Below, piece after piece: positions 8,733 to 16,370 of a stretch of 40,797 nt of DNA. How positions within the stretch are numbered: the first letter of the stretch is position 1; the number at the start of each line of letters is the position of its first letter. A model generated the notes under the pieces. That model ran no database searches. It was given only the letters and a program-made list of their open reading frames with translations, and was not told the DNA's origin. The DNA is from Aestuariivita boseongensis (lineage in GTDB: Bacteria > Pseudomonadota > Alphaproteobacteria > Rhodobacterales > Rhodobacteraceae): contig NZ_JXYH01000029.1 in the NCBI RefSeq assembly GCF_001262635.1, positions 1 through 40,797 of the forward strand, given 5' to 3'. The translations under genes and the position numbers were made by a program.

Positions 8733-10004
8733 TTACGTCTCTTTGCGCAAAACCGCGATATAGAACCCGTCCATCCCGCCCAGATCGGCCCAGTAATCGG
8801 GCCGAAGGCGCAGCCCGCCTTCGGCAGTGATCCAGGCCGGATCAATGCCCGGCCGGTCAAGCGCTGCGCGGTCGATCTGCGCGCCGGGCAGGCGCGGCAA
8901 AGCCTCCTCCACCTGAACTTCACCTTCGTCGGGCAGCAGCGAACAGGTGCAATACACCAGCCGTCCGCCGGGCTTCACCAATCCCCAGGCATGATCCAGA
9001 AGCTGCGATTGCAGATCGAACAGGGCCATGAAATCCGACCCATCCTTGGCAAAGGGCAGATCGGGATGGCGGCGGATCGTGCCGGTGGCGGAACAGGGGG
9101 CGTCCAGCAGAACGGCATCGTATTGACCGGTCTGGTTCAACGCGTCGTCCACCCGCAGATCAGCCGTCAGGCCCGTGCGCGCTAGGTTCTCGCGCACCCG
9201 CGCCATGCGCGGTTCTGACGTGTCGACAGCCACAACATCCGCACCGGCGGCGGCCAGTTGCAGCGTCTTGCCACCGGGTGCCGCACACAGGTCGATGATC
9301 TTCTCGCCCGGCTGCGGGTCAAGGCACATCACCGGGATCGCCGCGGCAGCGTCCTGCACCCACCATGCGCCGTCCTCATATCCCGGCAGGGTCGAGATCT
9401 GGCCTGCATCCCCAAGGCGCACGGATCCGGTGGGCAGGCGTGTGCCGCCCAGCGCTGTGACCAATGCATCGTCGTCGCGGCTCAGGCTCAGATCCACCGG
9501 TGCGCCAGCGAAATGCGCCTGCTCCATGGCCATCACGGCCTCGGGCCCCCAGGCTGCCACCAAAGGGTTGCGCAGCCATTTCGGCAGGCGCGGCACACGC
9601 AGGGCGCCCCACGCATCCGGCCCCTGATCGGCGATCTTGCGCAGCACGGCATTGACCAGACCTTTGAGCGCGCCATGGCGCTTGTGCCGGGACACGATGG
9701 CAACCATGGAGTTGACGACACCATGCGCGGCCTCGCCCTGACACAGCTCGACCGTGCCCACCCGCAGCGCGTTGCGTACCGTCAAGGGCGGGTATTTGCG
9801 CAGGTGCTTCTGAAGCAGCCGGTCGGCACGCTCCAACCCGCGCAGGGTCTCCATTGCCAGGCGTTGCGCACGCGCGCGATCCTGCGGTTCAAGCCGGTCC
9901 AACGCGCCGGAGGCCAGCAATTCCGACATCAATCGCCCCTCGCCCAGGATCTGGTCCAGCAGGTAAATGGCGCTGCGGCGCGCGGCCTGGCCGGTATCTG
10001 TCAT
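8733..10004 (-). CDS. rsmB: 16S rRNA (cytosine-C5) methyltransferase, RsmB type
   Basis: A 423-residue RNA m5C methyltransferase. The N-terminal NusB-like domain (residues about 5-130) is joined to a Rossmann methyltransferase domain with SAM motif DLCAAPGGKT (238-247). The two family cysteines are in LLDAPCSATGTIRRHPD (Cys304) and VYCTCSLLPDEGE (catalytic Cys354). The NusB fusion identifies the RsmB subfamily rather than RsmF, though RsmB-like paralogues exist. It is first in the minus-strand series 10004-1515 and divergent from the SdhAF4-type gene. Confidence 0.9.
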   Translation of the reverse strand: MTDTGQAARRSAIYLLDQILGEGRLMSELLASGALDRLEPQDRARAQRLAMETLRGLERADRLLQKHLRKYPPLTVRNALRVGTVELCQGEAAHGVVNSMVAIVSRHKRHGALKGLVNAVLRKIADQGPDAWGALRVPRLPKWLRNPLVAAWGPEAVMAMEQAHFAGAPVDLSLSRDDDALVTALGGTRLPTGSVRLGDAGQISTLPGYEDGAWWVQDAAAAIPVMCLDPQPGEKIIDLCAAPGGKTLQLAAAGADVVAVDTSEPRMARVRENLARTGLTADLRVDDALNQTGQYDAVLLDAPCSATGTIRRHPDLPFAKDGSDFMALFDLQSQLLDHAWGLVKPGGRLVYCTCSLLPDEGEVQVEEALPRLPGAQIDRAALDRPGIDPAWITAEGGLRLRPDYWADLGGMDGFYIAVLRKET

Positions 10005-10026
10005 CTGTGTTTCTGCCCTGTCCTGC

Positions 10027-10054
10027 TTGCCCCGATCGGACGCGGGCGTATATC
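10027..10054 (+). promoter_or_regulatory. Predicted sigma70-type promoter of sdhAF4
   Basis: TTGCCC and TATATC are separated by 16 bases in the rsmB/sdhAF4 divergent region. Transcription would start near 10061, leaving about 20 bases of leader with an AAAGGA ribosome site before the ATG at 10082. Prediction by consensus only. Confidence 0.5.
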
Positions 10055-10081
10055 AAGGGCAGACGAACAAAGGAACCCGGC

Positions 10082-10264
10082 ATGAGCGAACAAAACCGCA
10101 CAGACCTGCCCCCCGCCGCCCAGCGCGCCCTGGCCGAAGCGGAAGAGCGGCGCAAGAAAGCCGAAGCAGAAAAGCCCCTGCCCAAGGAACTGGGCGGGCG
10201 CGACGGGCCAGAACCCGTCCGTTATGGCGATTGGGAAAAGAAGGGCCTTGCGATCGACTTTTAA
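10082..10264 (+). CDS. DUF1674 / succinate dehydrogenase assembly factor 4-like protein
   Basis: A 60-residue protein with a charged helical N-terminal half (LAEAEERRKKAEAEKPLPKE) and the conserved family C-terminus GGRDGPEPVRYGDWEKKGLAIDF-type block, shared with the mitochondrial assembly factor SdhAF4 (Sdh8). That factor binds flavinylated SdhA before complex II is completed. The open frame extends upstream, but the ATG at 10082 has a good AAAGGA site and gives the usual family length, so longer forms are rejected. It is monocistronic, facing a convergent small gene. Confidence 0.85.
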   Translation: MSEQNRTDLPPAAQRALAEAEERRKKAEAEKPLPKELGGRDGPEPVRYGDWEKKGLAIDF

Positions 10265-10321
10265 GCCGCGCCCAGCTGCTTCTTCTTGCTAAAAATACGG
10301 AAACGCAACCTTCACGCCCCA

Positions 10322-10344
10322 GGCGCGATTAGGGACAATGCGCC
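10322..10344. terminator. Possible bidirectional stem between convergent genes
   Basis: GGCGC-ATT pairs with AAT-GCGCC around an AGGGAC loop, with one bulged G, in the 83-base gap between the SdhAF4-type gene and the convergent small secreted-protein gene. No T-run follows on either strand, so termination is only suggested by position. Confidence 0.3.
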
Positions 10345-10347
10345 CGG

Positions 10348-10698
10348 TCAACGCAGACGGAACACCGCCGACTGCCCCGCCCCACGATCAGATGTGAAGC
10401 GGATCCGGTCGTTGAACACGCGCACTTCCTGGCAGTTATACCCAAGGTCGGTGCCACCCCAATCCAGATCGCGGCAGAAATAGCCGTCCCGCCAGCTCCA
10501 GTTGCCGGTCACAGGCCAGCTGGCCCCCTGCCCGGAAATCTGTCCGGTCGGCGACACTTCAAGCTGCACCAGTGGACGGGTCAGCGTTTTGCCGTTCACA
10601 ACTTCAACAAACTGGTTTTCATCCGCGATTTTGGCAAAGTCCGCCAAAGCCGGACTGGCCAGAGACGCGAAAATGGCAGTGATCATCGCGACGCGCAT
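10348..10698 (-). CDS. Small secreted protein of unknown function
   Basis: A 116-residue protein with a Sec signal peptide (MRVAMITAIFASLASPALA). The mature part of about 97 residues has two Cys residues close together (GYFCRDLDW and GYNCQEVRV), which could form a disulfide, and the motif GNWSWRDGYFCRD. I do not recognise a named domain, although similar small proteins occur beside dapB in Rhodobacterales. An alternative ATG eight codons upstream (10722) is less likely: the internal ATG is preceded at suitable distance by AGGGGAA and starts directly at the signal peptide. Confidence 0.7.
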   Translation of the reverse strand: MRVAMITAIFASLASPALADFAKIADENQFVEVVNGKTLTRPLVQLEVSPTGQISGQGASWPVTGNWSWRDGYFCRDLDWGGTDLGYNCQEVRVFNDRIRFTSDRGAGQSAVFRLR

Positions 10699-10807
10699 CG
10701 ATCTAGGTTCCCCTGAAACCATGTAAAGATGACTGTGATACGTGCGTTTACCGGAACTGGATTAATTTTCAGAGAAGAATCTGCACATTTTCGCCCGATT
10801 TGGGCTG

Positions 10808-11617
10808 TCAGAGGCCCAAAACGTCCAGCATATCGTATTCTCCGGGCGGTTTTCCCTGCCCCCAAAGCGCCGCTTTCAGTGCGCCGCGGGCAAAAAGGCT
10901 GCGGTCGCTGGCCACGTGGCGCAGAATGATTCGCTCACCCGGTCCTGCAAACATCACGTCATGTTCGCCCACGATGTCACCGCCCCGGATGGCCGAAAAC
11001 CCGATCTGGCCTTTCGCGCGCGCGCCGGTAATCCCATCGCGCCCCCGGTCCGACACATCGGCAAGCGAGATCCCCCGCCCCTCGGCCGCCGCTTCCCCCA
11101 GCATCAGCGCGGTGCCTGACGGCGCATCGACCTTCTGGTTATGGTGCGCCTCGATGATTTCGATATCGAAATCATCGTCCAGCGCCTCGGCCACTTTCTT
11201 CGTCAGCTGTGTCAGCAGGTTCACGCCAAGGCTCATGTTTCCGGCGCGTACGATCACCGCGTGGCGGGCGGCGGGTTTCAACGTTTCAAGCTCGGCCTCG
11301 GTAAATCCAGTCGTCCCAATCACATGCACCAGCCGCGCCTGCGCTGCGAGCTTGGCAAACTCAAGCGTCGCGGCAGGTGCCGTGAAATCCAGCACGCCCT
11401 GAGCCTGTGCGAAGGCCTCAAGCGGATCATCCGTCACGGTCACGCCCAGACGCGCGCCGCCCATGGCCACGCCCAGATCCTGACCGACCCAGTCATGGCC
11501 CTTCCGTTCCACAGCGCCCACCAGCCGCGCCTTGTCGCTGGCGCGGATCATCTGTGCCAGTTGCTGACCCATCCGGCCCGATGCGCCGGTGACCACAAGT
11601 CCGGGAAGCTGTGTCAT
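10808..11617 (-). CDS. dapB: 4-hydroxy-tetrahydrodipicolinate reductase
   Basis: A 269-residue DapB that reduces HTPA to tetrahydrodipicolinate in the diaminopimelate/lysine pathway. It shows the NAD(P)H-binding GASGRMGQQ motif (residues 11-19), the GTTGF loop, and the catalytic block [19 protein letters not shown] with the conserved His-His and Lys. The frame stays open 34 codons upstream, but the ATG at 11617 has an AAGGAG ribosome site and matches family N-termini. It is divergent from rbfA with 88 bases between starts. A TTGCCA-N17-TATGAG promoter lies just upstream. Confidence 0.96.
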   Translation of the reverse strand: MTQLPGLVVTGASGRMGQQLAQMIRASDKARLVGAVERKGHDWVGQDLGVAMGGARLGVTVTDDPLEAFAQAQGVLDFTAPAATLEFAKLAAQARLVHVIGTTGFTEAELETLKPAARHAVIVRAGNMSLGVNLLTQLTKKVAEALDDDFDIEIIEAHHNQKVDAPSGTALMLGEAAAEGRGISLADVSDRGRDGITGARAKGQIGFSAIRGGDIVGEHDVMFAGPGERIILRHVASDRSLFARGALKAALWGQGKPPGEYDMLDVLGL

Positions 11618-11647
11618 ATTCGTGAAGCTCCTTGAGTGTGTTTTGTC

Positions 11648-11676
11648 CTCATATCCAAGCCGGGCCGCCTTGGCAA
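11648..11676 (-). promoter_or_regulatory. Predicted dapB promoter
   Basis: On the minus strand TTGCCA and TATGAG are separated by 17 bases, predicting a start near 11641 and a leader of about 24 bases containing the AAGGAG site. Its -35 hexamer overlaps a possible rbfA -35 on the other strand. Confidence 0.5.
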
Positions 11677-11698
11677 AGGCCCATGCAAGGCGTAAGTG
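11670..11698 (+). promoter_or_regulatory. Possible rbfA promoter
   Basis: TTGGCA-N17-TAAGTG would start transcription at about 11705-11706, that is, at the rbfA ATG itself, predicting a leaderless mRNA. The -10 match is weak. The -35 box shares bases with the dapB -35 box on the opposite strand. Confidence 0.3.
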
Positions 11699-11705
11699 GT
11701 GGCCC

Positions 11706-12101
11706 ATGGGCAAGAACAAGTTTCATGACGGGCCAGGTCCGTCCCAAAGGCAGCTTCGGGTGGGCGAGCTGATCCGCCGCACATTGGCCGATGTGCTGGC
11801 GCGCGGGGATGTGCATGACCCCGATCTCAACCGCATGTCGATCACCGTGGGCGAGGTGCGCACCTCACCCGACCTGAAGATCGCAACCGCCTATGTCCTG
11901 CCGCTGGGCGGGCGCGGCTCGGACGAGGTGCTGAAGCTGCTGGCGCGCAACAAGAGCGAGCTGCGCCGTATCATCGGCAAGAAGCTTGCGCTGAAATACG
12001 CCCCCGATCTGCGGTTTCAGCTGGATGAAACCTTTGACCGGATGGATGACACCAGACGCATGCTGTCTCAGGACGTGGTGCGCCGGGACGTGGACGAGTG
12101 A
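11706..12101 (+). CDS. rbfA: Ribosome-binding factor A
   Basis: A 131-residue RbfA, a KH-like fold protein needed for 16S rRNA processing and 30S maturation. The N-terminus [20 protein letters not shown] is typical of Rhodobacterales, followed by the core [20 protein letters not shown] and the [20 protein letters not shown] helix-strand. The open frame extends 39 codons upstream, but this ATG fits the family start. No good Shine-Dalgarno sequence precedes it (AAGG is 15 bases away). It overlaps the next gene by 4 bases and starts the rbfA-glycosidase-truB block. Confidence 0.93.
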   Translation: MGKNKFHDGPGPSQRQLRVGELIRRTLADVLARGDVHDPDLNRMSITVGEVRTSPDLKIATAYVLPLGGRGSDEVLKLLARNKSELRRIIGKKLALKYAPDLRFQLDETFDRMDDTRRMLSQDVVRRDVDE

Positions 12102-12835
12102 TCAGGCTTTTTTCTGCGCTGGTGCTGATGACAGTCGCAACCGCGGCGTCCGCACTGGACTGCAAGGAAATGTCCCAGGGCAACAACATCTATGCCCTGT
12201 GCGAGGTTGATGCCCGCACCGCCGATATACGTATGTTCCTGAAGGATGCGCAGGACGAACCGCTGGGGCAGTTCGACACGCTGAAGGACATGCTGGAAGG
12301 CAAGGGGCTGTCGCTGGTCTTTGGCATGAATGGCGGCATGTATCACGACGACCGCGCGCCTGTGGGTCTGTTCATCGAAAACGGCGTGCAGCACATGCGC
12401 CTTGTGCGCGGCGCAAGCCCCGGCAATTTCGGTCTGGTCCCGAACGGTGTCTTCTGCATCCGCGACGACCGCGCCGATGTCATCGAAACCGAAGCCTACG
12501 CCGCGGACACACCCGATTGCGATTTCGCCACCCAATCGGGGCCAATGCTGGTCATCGACGGCGAAATTCATCCGAAGTTCCTGCCCGACAGCACCTCGCG
12601 CTTTATCCGCAATGGCGTGGGCACCAGCGCAGATGGCAGCCGCGTGGTCTTTGTGATCTCGCGCATCCCGGTGACGTTTCACGAATTCGCCCGGTTTTTC
12701 CGCGATGATCTTGGCCTGCCCAATGCGCTGTTTCTGGATGGCAATATCTCACGCATTTATGCGCCGCCCCTGAACCGGGACGACCGGGGCTTTCGTATGG
12801 GGCCGATCATCGGCGTGGTTGCCCCTGCCGATTGA
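12098..12835 (+). CDS. Secreted phosphodiester glycosidase (NAGPA) domain protein
   Basis: A 245-residue protein that starts with GTG inside the rbfA stop region (GTGA overlap), so its translation is probably coupled to rbfA. It has a Sec signal peptide ([16 protein letters not shown]). The mature part matches the phosphodiester glycosidase / NAGPA-like domain: [49 protein letters not shown], and [16 protein letters not shown] near the end. Bacterial members are thought to act on GlcNAc-1-phosphodiesters or related glycans; the real substrate here is unknown. Its position between rbfA and truB seems a lineage trait and implies no role in translation. Confidence 0.82.
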   Translation: MIRLFSALVLMTVATAASALDCKEMSQGNNIYALCEVDARTADIRMFLKDAQDEPLGQFDTLKDMLEGKGLSLVFGMNGGMYHDDRAPVGLFIENGVQHMRLVRGASPGNFGLVPNGVFCIRDDRADVIETEAYAADTPDCDFATQSGPMLVIDGEIHPKFLPDSTSRFIRNGVGTSADGSRVVFVISRIPVTFHEFARFFRDDLGLPNALFLDGNISRIYAPPLNRDDRGFRMGPIIGVVAPAD

Positions 12836-12859
12836 CCATGACGCCGCCTTGCGTATAAC
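12832..12859 (+). promoter_or_regulatory. Predicted truB promoter
   Basis: TTGACC-N16-TATAAC begins at the stop codon of the glycosidase gene and predicts a start near 12866, 33 bases before the truB ATG. This is among the best sigma70-like matches in the window and implies that truB can be transcribed independently of rbfA. Confidence 0.6.
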
Positions 12860-12898
12860 GCGGGCTTTTCACGACGCATCGACAATCGGGGCAAGGCA

Positions 12899-13804
12899 AT
12901 GGCACGTAAAGGGCGCGATATCTCGGGCTGGCTGGTGGTGGATAAACCCGCCGGCATGACCTCGACCGCTGTGGTCAACAAGGTCCGTTGGGCGCTGGGT
13001 GCCAAGAAGGCGGGCCATGCCGGCACGCTGGACCCCGAAGCGACCGGCGTTCTTGCCGTGGCGCTGGGCGAGGCCACGAAAACCGTGCCCTTCATCACCG
13101 ACGCGCTGAAAGCCTATGCCTTTACCGTGCGGCTGGGTCAGGCCACCAACACCGACGATGCCGAGGGCGAGGTGATCGCCACTTCGGACACACGCCCCAG
13201 CGATGATCAGATCAAAGAGGCACTTGGCCAGTTCGTCGGCGATATCATGCAGGTGCCGCCAAAATTCTCGGCCGTGAAGATCGACGGGCAGCGCGCCTAC
13301 AAGATGGCCCGCGACGGGGAGGAGGTTGAACTTTCCGCCCGCCCGCTTTGGGTCGAGGAACTGGTGATGACCGACCGGCCCGATCCTGACCATGTCAGCC
13401 TTGAGATGACCTGCGGCAAGGGCGGCTATGTCCGGTCGATCGCCCGCGATCTGGGAGAGGCGCTGGGCTGTTACGGCCATGTCACGCGACTGCGCCGCAT
13501 CTGGTCGGGACCCTTCGACGCGGAAGAAGGCCTGAGCATCGACCAGATCGAAGAGATGGCCCATGACCCCGCGCTTGATGCGCATCTGAAACCGCTGGAA
13601 GTGGGGTTGACCGATCTGCCGGAACTGCGCTGCACCCCCGAAGGCGCCACGCGCCTGCGCAACGGCAACCCAGGCATGGTGATCGCCACGGACGTCGAAT
13701 ATGGCGATGAATGCTGGGCGTCGCTTGATGGCAAGGCGGTTGCCGTCGGCATCTACAAGGCCGGGGAACTGCACCCCTCGCGCGTGTTCAATCAGCCGGT
13801 CTGA
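12899..13804 (+). CDS. truB: tRNA pseudouridine-55 synthase
   Basis: A 301-residue TruB that makes pseudouridine 55 in the T-loop of tRNAs. The catalytic Asp45 is in [15 protein letters not shown]. The KDKP-like [10 protein letters not shown] segment, the [21 protein letters not shown] motif, and [16 protein letters not shown] are all present. A C-terminal PUA-like extension ends near residue 300. An AAGG ribosome site precedes the ATG. Its 3' end overlaps the convergent NTF2-like gene by 17 bases. Confidence 0.96.
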   Translation: MARKGRDISGWLVVDKPAGMTSTAVVNKVRWALGAKKAGHAGTLDPEATGVLAVALGEATKTVPFITDALKAYAFTVRLGQATNTDDAEGEVIATSDTRPSDDQIKEALGQFVGDIMQVPPKFSAVKIDGQRAYKMARDGEEVELSARPLWVEELVMTDRPDPDHVSLEMTCGKGGYVRSIARDLGEALGCYGHVTRLRRIWSGPFDAEEGLSIDQIEEMAHDPALDAHLKPLEVGLTDLPELRCTPEGATRLRNGNPGMVIATDVEYGDECWASLDGKAVAVGIYKAGELHPSRVFNQPV

Positions 13805-14168
13805 GATAGAACAGCTTTGACACGATGACCCACTGCCCCTCGTGCAGCAAAAGCGTCAGCGTGTCGTCAAAATGCATGCCCAACCAGATATCCTCGACCT
13901 GGACCGTGGCCATATCGCCGATGATGGTCATCGAGTTGATCTGAAACCAGGGGTCGGGGTCGGGTGTCTCCACAGCCTTGAGTGTTCCCGCTATGAACGC
14001 TTCACGGTGATCCCATTCGAGGCCACCGTCGAAATGCCCGATGCAACAGGCCTTTTCATGCATCGCCTCGCGCAAAAGATCGGCATTCGCGCCGCACATC
14101 CCGCGCACATATTTTGCCACAACCTCTGAAATGCGGCCGTATTCCTGTGATCGGTCCATTGCGTCCAT
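13788..14168 (-). CDS. NTF2-like (putative lumazine-binding / SnoaL-type) protein
   Basis: A 126-residue cytosolic protein with the NTF2-like alpha+beta barrel pattern: an N-terminal helix ([24 protein letters not shown]), a [13 protein letters not shown] strand, DHREAFIAG, then beta strands [19 protein letters not shown] and [13 protein letters not shown]. It resembles the small putative lumazine-binding family (PF12893), whose members include polyketide-type isomerases, scaffolds and proteins without known activity. It lies tail-to-tail with truB, overlapping by 17 bases, and is divergent from the DUF1643 gene. Confidence 0.7.
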   Translation of the reverse strand: MDAMDRSQEYGRISEVVAKYVRGMCGANADLLREAMHEKACCIGHFDGGLEWDHREAFIAGTLKAVETPDPDPWFQINSMTIIGDMATVQVEDIWLGMHFDDTLTLLLHEGQWVIVSKLFYLRPAD

Positions 14169-14220
14169 CCCTTATCATTGCGACAAGAAGCCTATCACAA
14201 ATAATGCCGTTCCACTGCCC

Positions 14221-14748
14221 ATGATCACGCGCACCCATACCAAAGGCGACGCGCCCTCGACCGCGATCTATTCCGACTGCGAACGCTATCGTTACAGCCT
14301 GACCCGTATCTGGGACCCGGCGGGTCAAAAGGCGCTTTTCGTCATGCTGAACCCGTCGACCGCGACCGAGGTGCAGAACGATCCGACCGTCGAACGCTGC
14401 GAGCGGCGGGCGCGGGCACTGGGTTTCGGCGCGTTTCAGGTCACCAACATCTTTGCCTGGCGCGACACCGATCCGCGCAAGATGCGCGCCGCCGCCGATC
14501 CGGTGGGCCCCGAAAACGACGCGGCCATTCTGGCGGGCGCGGACTGGGCCGATCAGATCGTCGCGGCCTGGGGCACCCATGGCGCGCATCTGAACCGCGG
14601 CCCCGAGGTCGAGGCACTGTTGCGCAAAGCGGGCCACGACCTGTTTCATCTGGGCCTCAGCAAGGCAGGCCATCCCAAGCACCCGCTTTACATTTCCTAT
14701 ACCCAAAGACCCGAACCCTGGCCCACCCAAACGGTCACCAGGTGTTAA
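14221..14748 (+). CDS. DUF1643 domain protein
   Basis: A 175-residue protein matching DUF1643 by the sequence RYSLTRIWDPAGQKALFVML-NPSTATEVQNDPTVERCERRA, followed by GFGAFQVTNIFAWRDTDPRKM and WGTHGAH. No signal peptide or membrane segment is seen and the biochemical role of the family is unknown. The frame is open upstream to 14041, but the ATG at 14221 starts at the usual family position and is chosen. It is divergent from the NTF2-like gene (52-base gap) and precedes the RTX gene by 88 bases. Confidence 0.78.
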   Translation: MITRTHTKGDAPSTAIYSDCERYRYSLTRIWDPAGQKALFVMLNPSTATEVQNDPTVERCERRARALGFGAFQVTNIFAWRDTDPRKMRAAADPVGPENDAAILAGADWADQIVAAWGTHGAHLNRGPEVEALLRKAGHDLFHLGLSKAGHPKHPLYISYTQRPEPWPTQTVTRC

Positions 14749-14836
14749 CCAGATACCCAACTATGCTTTGACCGAAACGGATCTTGCGTGGCACTGAGAC
14801 TGCCTGCGATTGGGTTTGGTTTGGATAGGGCATCGC

Positions 14837-15802
14837 ATGCTTTGGTTGGCGGGTTTGTTTGGTATGATGGCCGTCGGTGCCGCCGGTATGGCCGGGCTGT
14901 TGGAAGCCGATGACGCGGACGATGCACCGGTTAACCCTTCAGCCGCAGCTTCCGAAAGCGAAGCCGCGCCCATTCCGCTGTCAGAGGTTATTGGAACCGA
15001 CGGCGCGGATACGCTGACTGGCGGCGCTGACGCGGATATCCTGCGCGGGAATGCGGGCGACGACGCGCTGGGTGGATATGGCGGCAATGACGTGCTGCTG
15101 GGCGGTGACGGCGCGGACAGCCTTGTGGGGGGCGCGGGCCTTGACACGTTGCAAGGTGATGCGGGCAATGATCACCTTCAGGGCGAAGATGGGCAGGACA
15201 CCCTTCTTGGCGGCGCGGGCAATGACACCGGGTTCGGCGGCAATGACAACGACCTGCTTCTTGGGCAGGACGGGGATGACCAGATGCACGGCTCGGCCGG
15301 CGACGACACGCTGGACGGCGGTGCGGGCGACGATGCCCTGCATGGCGGGCTGGACAATGATGCCCTGCAGGGTGGCGCCGGCGAAGACACGCTGTTCGGC
15401 GGCTGGGGCGATGACACCCTGAACGGCGCAGATGATACAGAGACCGATTACCTGAATGGCGGCGGCGGCGACGATGTGATCGCGGCGGGGCAGGGCGATA
15501 TCGTCACCGGCGGCGACGGGGCGGACGACATTGTGATGGGCGATTGGGGGCTTGGCGGACCTGCGGCCGACATCATGGATTACGACGGGGCGCAGGACCG
15601 GCTTGTGCTGATCTGGGACGGCCCCACCGAAGAAAGCCCGGAGATCGAGATCGTTCCCGATCCCGCGCAGCCGGACACGGTCACCCTGTTCCTTGGCGGG
15701 GAGGCGTTGGCCACATTGCGTGGCGGCGCAAGCCTTGGCGAAAACGATATCGCCTTGCTGAGCAGTGCGGAGGCAACCGAACTGGGCCTTGTGGCACGCT
15801 GA
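14837..15802 (+). CDS. RTX-type calcium-binding repeat protein with N-terminal membrane segment
   Basis: A 321-residue acidic protein. Residues 1-21 form a hydrophobic segment (MLWLAGLFGMMAVGAAGMAG), followed by an acidic Ala/Ser/Pro linker and then about 18 tandem nonapeptides of GGxGxDxLx type (residues about 53-235). In known proteins these form calcium-bound parallel beta-rolls. The C-terminal 75 residues (QDRLVLIWDGP, ATLRGGASLGENDIALL) look like the beta-rich tail of RTX proteins. A TTG nine codons upstream (14810) is an alternative start. Many RTX proteins leave by a type I system using a C-terminal signal. Here the N-terminus suggests Sec insertion or membrane anchoring, and no type I secretion genes are nearby. 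Function unknown. Confidence 0.82.
   Translation: MLWLAGLFGMMAVGAAGMAGLLEADDADDAPVNPSAAASESEAAPIPLSEVIGTDGADTLTGGADADILRGNAGDDALGGYGGNDVLLGGDGADSLVGGAGLDTLQGDAGNDHLQGEDGQDTLLGGAGNDTGFGGNDNDLLLGQDGDDQMHGSAGDDTLDGGAGDDALHGGLDNDALQGGAGEDTLFGGWGDDTLNGADDTETDYLNGGGGDDVIAAGQGDIVTGGDGADDIVMGDWGLGGPAADIMDYDGAQDRLVLIWDGPTEESPEIEIVPDPAQPDTVTLFLGGEALATLRGGASLGENDIALLSSAEATELGLVAR
14993..15540 (+). repeat. Tandem 27-base (nonapeptide) RTX repeats
   Basis: About 18 degenerate 27-base units encode GGxGxDxLx nonapeptides inside the RTX gene, with varied linkers near the end (NGADDTETDYL). The DNA copies differ in sequence, so this is an old protein repeat and not a recent expansion. Confidence 0.85.
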
Positions 15803-15835
15803 CGCCTAACCGCCGCCGCGCCGGCAACAAAGCCT

Positions 15836-15864
15836 TTGCCATCCGCGAAAATTCCGCCTATACG
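15836..15864 (+). promoter_or_regulatory. Predicted rpsO promoter
   Basis: TTGCCA-N17-TATACG lies in the 176-base gap between the RTX gene and rpsO. Transcription would begin near 15871, giving a leader of about 108 bases. S15 represses its own translation through the mRNA leader in several bacteria; this leader is long enough, but no specific fold was demonstrated. Confidence 0.6.
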
Positions 15865-15978
15865 CCCCCATCCAACCCGGAATCGCCATGCGGCGGGGCC
15901 TGGGCGGATCCCTCCAAGGGCCTGTGCTGGACGACATCCCGGCCTGCGCCATCACTCTAACCTGTCAAGGAGACCCCG

Positions 15979-16248
15979 ATGTCGATTACTGCTGAAGAAA
16001 AAACACGGCTGATGAAAGAATATGCGACCAAGGACGGCGACACCGGTTCGCCCGAAGTTCAGGTCGCCATTCTGAGCTCGCGCATTGCCACGTTGACCGA
16101 GCACTTCAAGACCCACAAGAAAGACAATCACGGCCGCCGCGGCCTGCTGAAAATGGTCGCCCAGCGCCGCAAGCTGCTGGACTATCTGAACGGCAAAGAC
16201 CCGGCCCGTTATCAGGACCTGATCAAACGTCTGGGCCTGCGCCGCTAA
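15979..16248 (+). CDS. rpsO: 30S ribosomal protein S15
   Basis: An 89-residue S15, standard length. Family blocks [31 protein letters not shown] and [12 protein letters not shown] are intact. It binds the central domain of 16S rRNA early in 30S assembly. A strong AAGGAG site precedes the ATG. It is followed by a terminator, and pnp, its usual next gene, lies 12.9 kb further on. Confidence 0.98.
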   Translation: MSITAEEKTRLMKEYATKDGDTGSPEVQVAILSSRIATLTEHFKTHKKDNHGRRGLLKMVAQRRKLLDYLNGKDPARYQDLIKRLGLRR

Positions 16249-16299
16249 GGCTTTTGTCCGTTTTGCACCCTTTTCGAAGGGGCGATTGACCGTTTTGTA

Positions 16300-16333
16300 C
16301 CCCCTGCCCAGCGATGGGCGGGGGGTTTCTTGT
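16300..16333 (+). terminator. Rho-independent terminator after rpsO
   Basis: CCCCCTGCCC pairs with GGGCGGGGGG (one G-T wobble) around AGCGAT, followed by TTTCTTGTTT. It lies 52 bases after the rpsO stop and separates rpsO from the convergent LysR gene. Confidence 0.8.
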
Positions 16334-16370
16334 TTCAACCGCTGCACGCAACCAGGCCCGCGCCGTGCGG

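Noticed and set aside
10799-10820. TTTGGGC/GCCCAAA inverted repeat around the dapB stop as a terminator.
   Set aside because: The stem is short, overlaps the coding end and has no T-run on the minus strand.
14993-15540. Regular repeats that could be taken for a CRISPR array.
   Set aside because: Units are 27 bases without conserved spacers and encode in-frame RTX nonapeptides; no cas gene is nearby.
16249-16370. Mobile-element boundary or attachment site at the left edge of the accessory block.
   Set aside because: Only the rpsO terminator and short convergent spacer are present; no matching repeat was found near the right edge at 28945-29170, and no integrase or transposase lies within.
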